From: Vibrio artabrorum
GTDB taxonomy: Bacteria; Pseudomonadota; Gammaproteobacteria; Enterobacterales; Vibrionaceae
Reading direction: 5' to 3'
Assembly (NCBI RefSeq): GCF_024347295.1
Contig: NZ_AP025459.1
Coordinates: 186,001 to 250,000, forward strand
DNA length: 64,000 nucleotides
Shown: piece after piece, positions 30,335 to 40,049 of the stretch
How positions within the stretch are numbered: the stretch's first letter is position 1
Layout: every line of letters begins with the position of its first letter
Made by a program: the position numbers and the translations under genes
The notes under the pieces: generated by a model
Told to the model about the DNA's origin: nothing
The model's database searches: none
The model's input: only the letters and a program-made list of their open reading frames with translations

Positions 30335-31663
30335 TTAAGCGATAAAAATCTGTGCCAGTGCGTAGCCTAAACAACATGCGCCGACCACACCGATTAAACC
30401 CACCGACATGAATGAGTGATTGAAGTACCACTTACCAATCTTAGTGGTGCCAGACACATCAAAGTTAACCGTTGCGATATCTGATGGGTAATTCGGGATG
30501 AAGAAGTAACCGTACACCGCTGGCATCAAGCCGATAAGCAGTGCTGGGTCTAATCCTAAGCCAAGGCCAACCGGTAACATCATACGTGCTGTTGCAGCTT
30601 GAGAGTTCACCACAACCGATACGATAAATAGCGCTAGCGCAAACGTCCATGGGTAGTTGGTCACCATTTCCACGATGCCAGATTTAAACTGAGGCATTGC
30701 GTATTGAAAGTAGGTATCCGACATCCAAGCGATACCGAAGATAGCAATCGCTGCTACCATACCCGATTTGAATACCACACCATTTGGCACGTCACGCGGG
30801 TCTGTTTTGGTTGCCAACAAAATGATACCGCCGAAACAGAGCATCATCATTTGGATGATCACTGACATCTTAATGGGCTTGTCGCCATCTACGATGGTTC
30901 TGATTTCAGGCACCATCGCCACGATAACAATCACGACAATCGACAATAGAAAAATCAATACTGCATTACGAGCCGACGTTGGCAGCTTTTCATCCAAAGA
31001 CGTCGCGGTGGTGCTTTCAATGCGCTTTTTCCACTCAGGATCTTTTAAACGTGCTTGATAATCGGGATCGTCATTCAACTCTTTACCACGCTTTAAACTG
31101 TATAAAGAAAGTAAAAATGTGCCAAACAGCGTTGCAGGAACTGTCACCATCAAGATAGAGAGTAGTGTAATAGAATGTTGAACATCTGACAGTTGCGCGA
31201 GGTAATAGACCACTGCGGCAGAGATTGGCGAAGCCGTGATGGCTAATTGTGAAGCCACTGATGCCGCTGCCATTGGGCGCTCAGGACGAATCCCGTTCTT
31301 CAATGCGACATCACCAATGATAGGCATGATTGAGTATACCGCGTGGCCAGTACCCAATAAGAACGTCATCGAGTACGTAACAAAAGGGGCTATCAATGTA
31401 ACCCGTTTCGGGTTCTTTCTCAGCACCCTTTCCGCGACTTGCAGCATATATTTCAAGCCACCAGCCGCTTCGAGGATCGAAGCACAGGTCACAACCGCGA
31501 GGATGATCAGCATTACGGTAACGGGTGGAGACGTTGGCGGCATCTTGAAGACAAACACCTCGATCACCAGACCAATTCCAGAAACAACCCCTAAGCCAAT
31601 ACCGCCATACCGAGAACCGATATAAAGGACGACTAATAAAAATAAAAACTCGAAATACAACAT
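30335..31663 (-). CDS. Anaerobic C4-dicarboxylate transporter (DcuA/DcuB family)
   Basis: 442 residues from ATG 31663, preceded by AGGG at a good distance. About 11-12 helices; family blocks APFVTYSMTFLLGTGHAVYS, RPERPMAAASVASQLAITAS and NSQAATARMMLPVG are plain. Such carriers swap or take up fumarate, malate, aspartate and succinate in anaerobic cells. It sits alone. Sequence does not let me choose between DcuA and DcuB roles. Confidence 0.88.
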   Translation of the reverse strand: MLYFEFLFLLVVLYIGSRYGGIGLGVVSGIGLVIEVFVFKMPPTSPPVTVMLIILAVVTCASILEAAGGLKYMLQVAERVLRKNPKRVTLIAPFVTYSMTFLLGTGHAVYSIMPIIGDVALKNGIRPERPMAAASVASQLAITASPISAAVVYYLAQLSDVQHSITLLSILMVTVPATLFGTFLLSLYSLKRGKELNDDPDYQARLKDPEWKKRIESTTATSLDEKLPTSARNAVLIFLLSIVVIVIVAMVPEIRTIVDGDKPIKMSVIIQMMMLCFGGIILLATKTDPRDVPNGVVFKSGMVAAIAIFGIAWMSDTYFQYAMPQFKSGIVEMVTNYPWTFALALFIVSVVVNSQAATARMMLPVGLGLGLDPALLIGLMPAVYGYFFIPNYPSDIATVNFDVSGTTKIGKWYFNHSFMSVGLIGVVGACCLGYALAQIFIA

Positions 31664-32073
31664 AAGCAACCCTGCTAAAAATATGGACTAATGATATTTT
31701 GTCCCTAAGTCGCAACATTTACTTTTTGCTTGGTCACACTATGATTGCAAGCTTCTGCAAATTACTTTTTATCAGATTATGGTCACGCTACCAAGCCTGT
31801 TCGTTTATGAATTGTAATGGTGAGCTGAAGGTTTAACCGAAATTTGTTATCTATGATAATCAGTATTGTATCTGTTAGATCACGATGCTCTATAAAACAC
31901 AAAACTCATAACCTAAGGATATTATTAAGGCGAAAACCAATTGTATTGCCAATCATTCAATGGCCTCCCCCATAGACAACTTGTTAGGTTTTGCTCAACA
32001 CTCGCTCGCCTATCCCTGATACACTATGCCAAAATACTTCCCCTACCACGACACTAGATAAAGAACCACGAAT
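31664..32073. other. Divergent promoter region, no gene seen
   Basis: 410 bases between the Dcu carrier and the HAD gene. I see no open frame with a ribosome site, no strong hairpin and no confident FNR or CRP site. It should hold both promoters. Confidence 0.4.
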
Positions 32074-32733
32074 ATGAATTTTCAAGCGGCTATTTTTGAT
32101 ATGGATGGATTATTGCTCGATACAGAGCGACTTTGCATGCAGGTTTTTGAAGAAGCGTGTCGCGCGCAAGGCGTTCCTTTTTTGCAAGATGTTTACCTCA
32201 GAATCATTGGTTGTAACGCAAAAACCGTCGAACAGATTTTTAGAAATGGCTACGGTGAAGGCTTAGATTACCCAGCGCTGAACAAAGAATGGCGCACTCG
32301 CTACAGTGCAATCGTTAAGCACCAAGCCATTCCAGTAAAAGATGGCGTGATTGAGCTGCTTGAATGGCTAAAATCGAATGACATTCCAATCGCGGTGGCG
32401 ACCTCCACTCAGCTTGATATCGCGAAGAAGAAGCTTGAACTGGCTGGCCTAGATTCTTACTTCACCTCGTTAAGCACGGGTTGTGAAGTCACCAATGGTA
32501 AACCCCACCCAGAAATCTACCTGCTTGCGGCAAAGCGCCTAGGGGTTGCTCCGGAGACTTGCCTAGCGTTTGAAGATTCGAATAACGGTATTCGCGCATC
32601 AGTGGCAGCCAACATGATCAGTTTTCAGATCCCAGATTTGGTCGAGCCCTGTGAAGAAGTAAGAGCGCTTGGGCATACGATCAGCCCATCGCTGCATCAT
32701 GTATTGGCGCTGCTGCAACAAGCCGCAGCATAA
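32074..32733 (+). CDS. HAD-superfamily phosphatase (beta-phosphoglucomutase-like)
   Basis: 219 residues. HAD motif I FDMDGLLLDTE at residue 8, motif II AVATST near 109, motif III Lys in NGKPHPEIYL, motif IV FEDSNNGIRA near 170. The small alpha-helical cap places it in subclass I with phosphoglycolate-phosphatase and beta-PGM-like enzymes. It removes phosphate from a small sugar or nucleotide in the cytoplasm; the true substrate cannot be read. Followed by a terminator. Confidence 0.88.
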   Translation: MNFQAAIFDMDGLLLDTERLCMQVFEEACRAQGVPFLQDVYLRIIGCNAKTVEQIFRNGYGEGLDYPALNKEWRTRYSAIVKHQAIPVKDGVIELLEWLKSNDIPIAVATSTQLDIAKKKLELAGLDSYFTSLSTGCEVTNGKPHPEIYLLAAKRLGVAPETCLAFEDSNNGIRASVAANMISFQIPDLVEPCEEVRALGHTISPSLHHVLALLQQAAA

Positions 32734-32764
32734 AAGCACATCACATCCAATAAAAACCAATATT

Positions 32765-32790
32765 AAACCGACTTACTGAGTCGGTTTTTT
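32765..32790 (+). terminator. Rho-independent terminator after the HAD gene
   Basis: AAACCGACT (32765-32773) pairs with AGTCGGTTT (32779-32787), 5-base loop, six Ts. Confidence 0.88.
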
Positions 32791-32907
32791 GTGGTTATTC
32801 CTTTTATAAAAGCTAAAAACGCACACTAGAAACTGTTACAGTCGATGTAAAACAGAGGCTAAGTGACAGGCAACATTGATAACGTCTAGAGATGGAGAAA
32901 AGGACGC

Positions 32908-33534
32908 GTGATTGAAAAATTTGAAAGTCAACTGCTTGATTTTGCACAACAAGAAATGACCCAAGATGCGGCGCACGACATCAGCCACATCAAGCGCGTC
33001 GTCAAAACTGCTAAGGTTTTATGTACTCAAGAACAAGCGAAGCTTGAAGTCGTTCTGCCTGCCGCTTACCTTCATGATTGTTTCACCTTTCCCAAGAACC
33101 ACCCAGACCAAGCCAAAAGCTCGACAATGGCGGCAGACAAGGCGATCTCTTTCCTCAAATCCATCGAGTATCCCGCGCCTTATCTCGACGAGATTCACCA
33201 CGCGATTGTTACTCACAGCTACAGCGCTAACATCACACCAGAAACCTTAGAAGCTCAAATCGTCCAAGATGCCGATCGGCTCGATTCTCTCGGTGCGATA
33301 GGCATTGCTCGCTGCCTATACGTGGGCCAAAGCTTCGAGGCCGAGCTCTATAACCACGAAGACCCGTTCGCGAAGCAGCGTGACTTAGATGATCAACATT
33401 ACAGCGTCGACCATTTCTACGTAAAGCTGTTCAAGCTCGCTGAAAGCATGAATACAGAATCCGCCAAGTTAGAAGCCAACAAGCGCACCGACTACATGCG
33501 TGGTTTTGTTGATAGACTGGCCTCAGAAATTTAA
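32908..33534 (+). CDS. HD-domain phosphohydrolase (YedJ-like)
   Basis: 208 residues from GTG 32908, with AAGGA (32900-32904) just upstream. HD-family metal ligands are visible: DISHIKRV near residue 24, YLHDC near 54, and QDADRLDSLGAIG near 125. It is probably a cytoplasmic metal-dependent phosphohydrolase of nucleotides or similar. The next gene has its own site 196 bases on, so no clear operon. Confidence 0.85.
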   Translation: MIEKFESQLLDFAQQEMTQDAAHDISHIKRVVKTAKVLCTQEQAKLEVVLPAAYLHDCFTFPKNHPDQAKSSTMAADKAISFLKSIEYPAPYLDEIHHAIVTHSYSANITPETLEAQIVQDADRLDSLGAIGIARCLYVGQSFEAELYNHEDPFAKQRDLDDQHYSVDHFYVKLFKLAESMNTESAKLEANKRTDYMRGFVDRLASEI

Positions 33535-33730
33535 CAAGAAGAGCCGAACGTGAAAGAGTTCAATGATAAAACATGGCCCTTGTATCAGATGGCATTAAAG
33601 CTCTGCTAGCTTGTTTTAATTAACAGGCTGGTTTTAACAGAATCGCTTTAGTTAACAGAATCGTTTTAATTGCCAAATTTGACCCCATATCATTAAGCAT
33701 TGGCTACACAGATGTAATTTGGAACCTCCA

Positions 33731-34417
33731 ATGACCCAAGAAAAATTCGATACCATTTATCAACGTGCGGCTCACCGTAAAGGTGGAGCGGCCGAGCTCG
33801 AAAAGATTGTTCGTGCGCCCCTTTCCCAAGCCGAGTTATCGCAAACCACCGACGACCGTTGGCTAGCCGCCTTTACCGAAAAGGTATTCCAGTGTGGTAT
33901 TTCATGGAATGTGGTGAGAAAGAAGTGGCCGCAATTTGAAGAAGTGTTCTTTGAATTCGACATCGAAAAGATGCTTATGCTGCCGAACGAGATGTGGGAG
34001 CAGAAAGCGCAAGACCCGCGCATTATTCGTCACCTTACTAAGGTGATGACCATCCCTGCCAATGCCACTATGATTCATAATGCCAAGCGTGACGCTGATT
34101 CGTTCTCACAAATGGTTGCCGACTGGCCATCAGAACGCATCACAGAACTTTGGGATTACCTGAAAAAACACGGCAAGCGATTAGGTGGCAACACGGGCGC
34201 TTACACCTTGCGTCAAATGGGTAAAGACACCTTCATCTTGTCCTCGGATGTTGAAGCGCACCTGCGCAGTACAGAGGTCGTCGATAGCGGTCGTAACACT
34301 AAGCGAGCACAACTCGCGGCAAGTAAGGCTTTCAACGAATGGCAGCAACAGTCGGGGCGTAGCCTGAGCGAAATCAGCCAGATCGTGGCATACAGTTGTG
34401 GCGATAATCGCGTTTAA
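33731..34417 (+). CDS. DNA-3-methyladenine glycosylase I-like protein
   Basis: 228 residues from ATG 33731 (MTQEKFDTIYQRAA), preferred to a frame opening 12 bases earlier. The block VFQCGISWNVVRKKWPQFEE resembles the helix-hairpin core of Tag glycosylases (FQAGLSW..), but the zinc-binding Cys and His of true Tag are not evident. It may excise alkylated bases, or be a diverged relative. Cytoplasmic, single gene. Confidence 0.72.
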   Translation: MTQEKFDTIYQRAAHRKGGAAELEKIVRAPLSQAELSQTTDDRWLAAFTEKVFQCGISWNVVRKKWPQFEEVFFEFDIEKMLMLPNEMWEQKAQDPRIIRHLTKVMTIPANATMIHNAKRDADSFSQMVADWPSERITELWDYLKKHGKRLGGNTGAYTLRQMGKDTFILSSDVEAHLRSTEVVDSGRNTKRAQLAASKAFNEWQQQSGRSLSEISQIVAYSCGDNRV

Positions 34418-34632
34418 TTGAATTGAATATGGCTTAAAGCTAAAGATTGCAGACCGTTCCCTGCAAACTGCATGTTATAAATCATTAACAAATCAGGGCG
34501 CATCGCACTTTCATCCGGTGGTATTGTATAGATAACACAGTACAAAGTTTGATATCCAAATCCAAGACGTAAGTGTCTTGCGCGTCTGTCGCATAGAAAG
34601 TATTGAACCCGTCCAGATTTGCTTTGCTTTTC

Positions 34633-34666
34633 AAGACCAGCTGTTAACTCAGCTGGTCTTTGTCTT
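34633..34666 (+). terminator. Strong terminator 216 bases past the glycosylase gene
   Basis: AAGACCAGCTG (34633-34643) pairs with CAGCTGGTCTT (34650-34660), loop TTAACT, tail TTTGTCTTT. It is far from the preceding stop (34417) and has no gene of its own before it, so the 34440-34660 segment may be a small RNA or a long 3' UTR. Confidence 0.75.
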
Positions 34667-34722
34667 TAATGCAAACAGGTAAAGTGGCTGTGTGCTTTTT
34701 ATTTCATAAATAGACGCAAAAC

Positions 34723-36087
34723 TTAGCTATAAAATGCGTATACGATAATAAAATGGAACACGAAACCGACCAACACAGGTACAGATGTCCGCTTAACCAC
34801 ATCAAAAGGGCTTAACTTCGCCCCGGTAGCTGAAGCAATGACAACCGCGGATACTGGAGACATCGCACGACCAATTGCGGACGCTTGTTGCATTGGCATT
34901 AACATTGCTGCCGTATTCGCTCCCATACTTGTTGCGATCGTTGGAATTAACTCAACAAACGCTAAGAATGGTGCATTACCTGACCCCATAATGACTGCCG
35001 CCATTAAAGTGACAACAGCAAAAACCAAAGTCATAGCGACACTTGGCAAACCAACCGATTGAGCAAGCATGATTAAGTTAGAAATCGCACCAGTCGCTTG
35101 AATACCATACGCAAAAACACCCGCAGCGACTAATAAAACGACGACGCTGCTAAACGCACTTCCCATCCCTTTCGAAAAGACTCCAAAGCCATCAAAAACA
35201 GCCTTTAAGCTTTTTTTCGTTATGCATTCGCACAGCATGGCGATAAACATAGAGACGAAGACTATCGTCGTTACGTCCATATTAATCGTTGAAACAACCA
35301 ATTTAGAGAAAGCGATCGCCATCATTATAGGGAGTAGAGGCAACATAACATAATAGCTCGGCGCAGATCCTTCCACTTTTGACTCCGCCATTGCTGTCGC
35401 TTCAAACTGCTCGGGGTGTTTTTTGTCGACATGCGTTTGCCAAATAACATGCATAATACCAATAACGACCATTGTCGCTATGGATGTTGGCGCTTGATAA
35501 TGAGAAACGTAACTCATTAAATCCATTCCTAGCGCCTCACTAGCACGGATAGCATCGACACCGGTTGGCGTAAAACTTACCGCCAATGAGCTAGCAATAA
35601 CAGCCGCAGCACTACCACGAGAAAGCCCTAAACCCAACATAACAGGAAACAAAGTACCCATTAACAACACGCCTAATCCCGTTGCTGATGGAATCGCGAG
35701 CTGAAGGATACTCGCCATACAATAAGCGAAAAAGAGCATGATATTTTTGTTTTTAATGCGACTTAATGGTTTGGTGGCTAAACGAACGACAACATCATTC
35801 GCTCCTATATGGCTCATATAATCAGCAAAACCGACTAATGCCATGATCATTAAACCCAACGAACCAGCACGGTATCCCATTAAAAATTGAACGTATTTAA
35901 ACGGCTCAAATCCTGAAAAGTTTGTTGATGCTACAGAAGCTGGTAGCATCGGTCCCCAGCCAAATATCCCTGTGGCAAAGATTAAACCTATTCCTGACAT
36001 TAATAAGGTAGGCTCTGCTCGATACCCTTTTAAAATCATTCTGGCAACAATAACAACAATAATAAGAACTAATATTAACTGAGCCAT
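34723..36087 (-). CDS. dcuC: C4-dicarboxylate transporter DcuC
   Basis: 454 residues, close to the ~460 of E. coli DcuC. Matching blocks: FADYMSHIGANDVVVRLA, PSATGLGVLLMGTLFPVM, VVLLVAAGVFAYG, MGSGNAPFLAFVELIP and SPFDVVKRTSVPVLVG. About 12 membrane helices. It exports succinate or exchanges C4-dicarboxylates during fermentation. It starts 2 bases after the pepT stop, so the two form an operon. Confidence 0.92.
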   Translation of the reverse strand: MAQLILVLIIVVIVARMILKGYRAEPTLLMSGIGLIFATGIFGWGPMLPASVASTNFSGFEPFKYVQFLMGYRAGSLGLMIMALVGFADYMSHIGANDVVVRLATKPLSRIKNKNIMLFFAYCMASILQLAIPSATGLGVLLMGTLFPVMLGLGLSRGSAAAVIASSLAVSFTPTGVDAIRASEALGMDLMSYVSHYQAPTSIATMVVIGIMHVIWQTHVDKKHPEQFEATAMAESKVEGSAPSYYVMLPLLPIMMAIAFSKLVVSTINMDVTTIVFVSMFIAMLCECITKKSLKAVFDGFGVFSKGMGSAFSSVVVLLVAAGVFAYGIQATGAISNLIMLAQSVGLPSVAMTLVFAVVTLMAAVIMGSGNAPFLAFVELIPTIATSMGANTAAMLMPMQQASAIGRAMSPVSAVVIASATGAKLSPFDVVKRTSVPVLVGFVFHFIIVYAFYS

Positions 36088-36089
36088 AT

Positions 36090-37319
36090 TTATAAACCTT
36101 CATGCTCTGTCAAGTTAATAATAATGCTCTTAACCACATTACTTGCCGCCACGAGTGATGGAACCGGCAAATATTCAAATATCGAATGGAAGTTGTGAGC
36201 ACCAGTAAATATATTCGGACATGGTAACCCCTTTTCTGAAAGCACAGCCCCATCATAACCGCCACGCATAGGGATCACTTTTGGTTCTATACCATTCTCT
36301 TTATAGGCCGTCATTGCGAGATCAACAGGCAACATAGAATCTTTTAGATAATTGTGCACATTGCTATAACGATCCGTCAATTCAAGAACAGCTCTATTAT
36401 TGTTCCTTTCATTGAATATTCTAACTTGTTCCGCAATAAAGGCTTTACGATACGCATAGCCTTCTTCCGTAAAGTCGCGAATATCCATATTAAGAACCGT
36501 TTTCGCTGAGTTACCTGCCAGTTTCTTCATCCAATAGTAACCTTCGCGCCCCTCAGTATGCTCTGGCGTTTCTTTTGCTGGAAATTGGGTCATAAATGAA
36601 TTGGCCAACAGTAAAGAGTTGATCAAATTACCTTTTGAGTTCATAGGGTGCGCAGATTGTCCTGTGAATGTAACCACGGCATTACCTGCGTTCCAGTTTT
36701 CACAAACAAACTCACCAATTCCACAACAATCGAGTGTGTAAGCAAAATCGGCACCAAACTCATTCACATCAAATGCATTTGCTCCAAGAAGCCCTTGCTC
36801 TTCATCAGGAACAAAACCTACCTTTACCGTCCCGTGTTCGACGTCTTGATTTTCTTTAAAAAACTGCAACGCATTTAAAATAGCAGCGATAGCGGCTTTA
36901 TCATCGGCACCGAGTAATGATTGCCCGTCACTCACGATGATTTCTTGCCCAATATAATTTGCGAGTTCAGGCTGTTCTGCTAAAGAGAGAATTGGGCCTG
37001 TCGATAATGGAATGTCTCCGCCCTGATAATGAACCACTTCTGCATGCGTGTCTTCAGTGCGTTCTGAGCTAGTATCAAGATGCCCAAAGAAAGCAACGGT
37101 TGGTAATTTTTTTTCAGAGTTAGAGGGTAAAGTAGCGGTCAGAATAGCGGTATCTCGAAGAACGATATCAACACAACCTAGCTCTTCTAATTGCTTTTTA
37201 ACCAAACACGCTAATTCGTATTGTCCAGTGCTTGAAGGCATGATGCCTGCGGCACCGTTTGCTTGGTTTGTGGTTGTATTAATCTCTGTGTAACCTAAAA
37301 AGCGCTCCACTATATTCAT
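36090..37319 (-). CDS. pepT: Peptidase T (tripeptide aminopeptidase, M20B)
   Basis: 409 residues. M20 metal ligands: His in FFGHLDTS near residue 77, Asp in LLGADDKAAI near 138, catalytic Glu pair in PDEEQG near 171, Asp in TLDCCG, and His in FTGAHNFHS near 376. It removes the N-terminal residue of tripeptides in the cytoplasm. First gene of a two-gene operon with dcuC, which suggests that amino acids such as aspartate from peptides feed C4-dicarboxylate exchange. Confidence 0.94.
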   Translation of the reverse strand: MNIVERFLGYTEINTTTNQANGAAGIMPSSTGQYELACLVKKQLEELGCVDIVLRDTAILTATLPSNSEKKLPTVAFFGHLDTSSERTEDTHAEVVHYQGGDIPLSTGPILSLAEQPELANYIGQEIIVSDGQSLLGADDKAAIAAILNALQFFKENQDVEHGTVKVGFVPDEEQGLLGANAFDVNEFGADFAYTLDCCGIGEFVCENWNAGNAVVTFTGQSAHPMNSKGNLINSLLLANSFMTQFPAKETPEHTEGREGYYWMKKLAGNSAKTVLNMDIRDFTEEGYAYRKAFIAEQVRIFNERNNNRAVLELTDRYSNVHNYLKDSMLPVDLAMTAYKENGIEPKVIPMRGGYDGAVLSEKGLPCPNIFTGAHNFHSIFEYLPVPSLVAASNVVKSIIINLTEHEGL

Positions 37320-37790
37320 TGCTTAAATCCAAGTTTTAATAAAACGAAGATATTACAATTTTTACCACTTGATTGAGTGACTATTATCTCAATAAACCTA
37401 ATCTAAAAGTGATAATTTAACTTTCAAAAATAGCTATACCCAACTCGAGATTTTGAATGTTTAAATATTGTTTTTTATTTGAAAATAAAATGAATCAATT
37501 ACTCAATGTATATTGTATTGAATTATTCGTGAATAAATAACTTACTGCCGAACAATCGATCAATAAATAAGCACTTCTCATACTGCCTTTTTATCTCTTA
37601 ACCAGGCAACCCCCTTATATTTCAGCTGAGTTAATCATATTCGTTTCCATAGTAGCTCACTTACTGGTCAGTTTAATTCATCCAACTGAACGAGAATATT
37701 CCGTTCAATGCTGTGAAAAAATACAAGACTAATAACAATCTCCTGGAAAATAGGAGGGCGTTTGGCGCTAGACGATGAGTTGTCGAAAAA
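37320..37790. other. Gene-free stretch before pepT
   Basis: 471 AT-rich bases between the pepT start and the MarR gene end. It should hold the pepT-dcuC promoter. I looked for an FNR site (TTGATNNNNATCAA), expected for pepT, and found only a poor partial match at 37370-37392. A weak CTCCT/AGGAG stem lies near 37742-37758. Confidence 0.35.
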
Positions 37791-38279
37791 CTACTCGAAC
37801 GCACTCAACCATGTTTTCAAAAGTTGGTTGGTGTTCTTCTTCTGACTCGCAGACAATGATTTAACCAGTTTTTTCTGCATTTCGACATGTTCAGTTATCA
37901 TTTGGTCAATCAGAATCAGCCCCTTTTGGGTTAACTGAACACTCACGCTGCGTCTGTCTTCTTTGCTGTGCTCACGACTGATCAACCCTTTCGCTGCTAG
38001 CTTATCAAGACGATTGGTCATCGCGCCAGAGGTCAGCATCATAGAGCCAATCAGTTCAGATGGCGTCAATCGGTAAGGTTTTCCAGACCGGCGCAACGTC
38101 GCCAGCACATCAAACTCACCCAGTTTCAGGTCGTATTTTTTATGAAGCACGGCAACTTCCGTCTCCATATACTTGGCAATACGCATAATCCGACCCATCA
38201 TTGCCATCGGTTCAGTTTCTAGTTCGGGCTTTTCCTTTGCCCATTGCTCTACTACGCGGTCGATAGCATCCATTTGCAA
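37791..38279 (-). CDS. MarR-family transcriptional regulator
   Basis: 162 residues. The winged helix-turn-helix spans about residues 55-125 (LTPSELIGSMMLTSGAMTNRLDKLAAKGLI, then the wing SKEDRRSVSVQLTQKG). It diverges from a DMT exporter gene with 117 bases between, and repeated operator-like boxes lie there, so it should repress the exporter and itself until a small ligand binds. Confidence 0.9.
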   Translation of the reverse strand: MQMDAIDRVVEQWAKEKPELETEPMAMMGRIMRIAKYMETEVAVLHKKYDLKLGEFDVLATLRRSGKPYRLTPSELIGSMMLTSGAMTNRLDKLAAKGLISREHSKEDRRSVSVQLTQKGLILIDQMITEHVEMQKKLVKSLSASQKKNTNQLLKTWLSAFE

Positions 38280-38306
38280 TCTCGCTCCGTTGTTAGTCTG
38301 ATTACT

Positions 38307-38390
38307 TTAAACTAGTTTAACATAAAGATACTTTACAACCACTAGTGCTCAGTATACAGTTCACACAATAGTTATCTTAACGTAAAGATA
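38307..38390. promoter_or_regulatory. MarR-type operator region with direct repeats and a palindrome
   Basis: TTAACATAAAGATA (38317-38330) and TTAACGTAAAGATA (38377-38390) are 13/14 identical and exactly 60 bases apart. The first overlaps the perfect palindrome TTAAACTAGTTTAA (38307-38320); the second lies in the near-palindrome TATCTTAACGTAAAGATA, six bases before the exporter start. Confidence 0.65.
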
Positions 38391-38396
38391 TTTCAG

Positions 38397-39275
38397 ATGA
38401 ACATATTATTAGCAATGATCCCCGCGTTTTTTTGGGGAACAACCTATGCAGTGACGCAATTTACGCTACATGAGTGGCCACCATTATTATTGGGTGCTTT
38501 GCGTGCGTTGCCTGCTGGCTTGTTATTGCTAGCGGTCAAGCCAACACTGCCTAAAAAAGGCGAATGGCTAACTATTTTCACACTGGGCTTTATCAATATC
38601 GCGACCTTCTTTAGCTTGATCTTTATGATGGCGCTAACCCTGCCTTCGGCAATCTCTGGCGTGGGTATGATCTCAGTGCCTGTATTCGCAATGATCTTCC
38701 ACTGGCTAGTGAAAAAACAACGCCCACATTTGATTCAAGCACTGTCTGGTATTGGCTTGATCACCTTAGCGTGGTTCCTGTTCAACCCAAGTCAGATCGC
38801 ACTCAACCCAATCGGTTTAAGCGCCATGTTTGCTGCGATCATGTGTATCGTTATCGGCAGCAGCATTACTAAGTCACTGGGTAATCGCATGCACTGGTGG
38901 AAGGTGTTAACGTGGCAACTGATTTTGGGCGGTACGATTTTATCTGTCGCGTCTGGCGTTCATGCATTTATCGACCCGCAGCCTTATGTTAACGCTGTGA
39001 CGCATTTCGATACTCGTAATGCTATCGGACTCGTGTGGGTGATTGTGCTCAACACAGCGCTGGGTTACGGCATGTATGTGTGGTTACTGCAACGTATGTC
39101 TGTGGTTGATTTCACCTTTGGTGGTATCGCCAACCCAGTAGCCGGCATCGTGACAGGCATGGCGTTAATGGGCGAATCCTTTACCGCAATTCAGTATTCA
39201 TTAATGGCAGGCATGATCGTGATGTCACTGCTACCGCAACTTATTCTAGCCATAAGACAGCCCAAAAAAAGTTGA
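38397..39275 (+). CDS. EamA/DMT-family transporter
   Basis: 292 residues with about ten hydrophobic helices in two EamA repeats (residues ~1-135 and ~145-285). The start PAFFWGTTYAVTQFTL and the end GGIANPVAGIVTGMALMGESF are typical of drug/metabolite exporters. It exports an unknown small molecule from the cytoplasm. Its divergent MarR neighbour suggests induction by a toxic or signalling compound. Confidence 0.88.
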   Translation: MNILLAMIPAFFWGTTYAVTQFTLHEWPPLLLGALRALPAGLLLLAVKPTLPKKGEWLTIFTLGFINIATFFSLIFMMALTLPSAISGVGMISVPVFAMIFHWLVKKQRPHLIQALSGIGLITLAWFLFNPSQIALNPIGLSAMFAAIMCIVIGSSITKSLGNRMHWWKVLTWQLILGGTILSVASGVHAFIDPQPYVNAVTHFDTRNAIGLVWVIVLNTALGYGMYVWLLQRMSVVDFTFGGIANPVAGIVTGMALMGESFTAIQYSLMAGMIVMSLLPQLILAIRQPKKS

Positions 39276-39364
39276 GCCTGCTACGCAGTTGCTGGTGCAG
39301 TGTAGGAAATATCTATTCCAGAAACCCGTTTTGTGGCCTTTAGAAACAGAGCGGTCATGAACAA

Positions 39365-39934
39365 TCAATCCCTAAGCCATTGATAGCTACCACTGGCTCC
39401 TCTTTGCTTCTCAAAAAAATTAGAATGTTGTTGCTTGAACTGGTCGGCTTTGAGTTTAGAAATGGGCCACTGAGTGAAGTCCTCTCGGAAATTGTGATTA
39501 TTAAAACTAAATTCTACCGATTTTAATCTCTTATTAATCGCTCGATATATATAGCTTTCACCCGAGCTTTCACAGGTCATGAAGGAATGCGATATAGGCT
39601 GATGATTAAAAGAGATGAATATCGATTTATTCGATTTCGGTTCACAGGTCTCTTTATTCACAATATCAACTTCAAGCTTATTATCGAATGTCGTCAAAAC
39701 AAAGATGACGATGTTTTCCTCTAAATACACTCGCCGAAGCAAAAGCTGTTTTGTGTCCTGAGTACGGGTAACTTGAAGACCATTCGAAAATGGCAAATAG
39801 TATTCCCAGAGCCAACTCCAGTCCAATCCCTTCTCTACAAAGTGTAATTGCTTAAAGCCTCTCCATAGGGCTGTGCTCCCAAGAGCGAAAGTAAAAATAG
39901 TTAAGATGAGAAAAATTCGGATTAATAATTTCAT
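39365..39934 (-). CDS. Membrane-anchored protein of unknown function
   Basis: 189 residues from ATG 39934. One N-terminal hydrophobic helix (LLIRIFLILTIFTFALGSTA) anchors it; the rest is polar and probably periplasmic, with two Cys (in KETCEPK and FMTCESS) that could form a disulphide. I do not recognise a family. It ends close to the DMT exporter end (convergent). Confidence 0.62.
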   Translation of the reverse strand: MKLLIRIFLILTIFTFALGSTALWRGFKQLHFVEKGLDWSWLWEYYLPFSNGLQVTRTQDTKQLLLRRVYLEENIVIFVLTTFDNKLEVDIVNKETCEPKSNKSIFISFNHQPISHSFMTCESSGESYIYRAINKRLKSVEFSFNNHNFREDFTQWPISKLKADQFKQQHSNFFEKQRGASGSYQWLRD

Positions 39935-40049
39935 GGTATTGATCAACTCGCGGCCATACCGACTCTTTCATGCATGGCAGAGCGAGTGCAGCGTAAGCCT
40001 GTAAAGCCTAGATTTAAGTGTAAGCCTTCTTTTTCATAAAGCAGGCCTT

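Noticed and set aside
32966..33250. 94-codon plus-strand frame inside the HD-domain gene
   Set aside because: A shadow of the real gene in another frame, rich in Ser, Arg and Thr without any motif.
33550..33609. Short frame GTG...TAG coding MKEFNDKTWPLYQ-like peptide
   Set aside because: Only 19 codons; it may be the stump of a deleted gene but nothing supports expression.
37370..37392. Possible FNR site before pepT (TTGATTGAGTGAC and ATCTCAA)
   Set aside because: The halves are too far apart and do not fit TTGATNNNNATCAA; no better match was found nearby.
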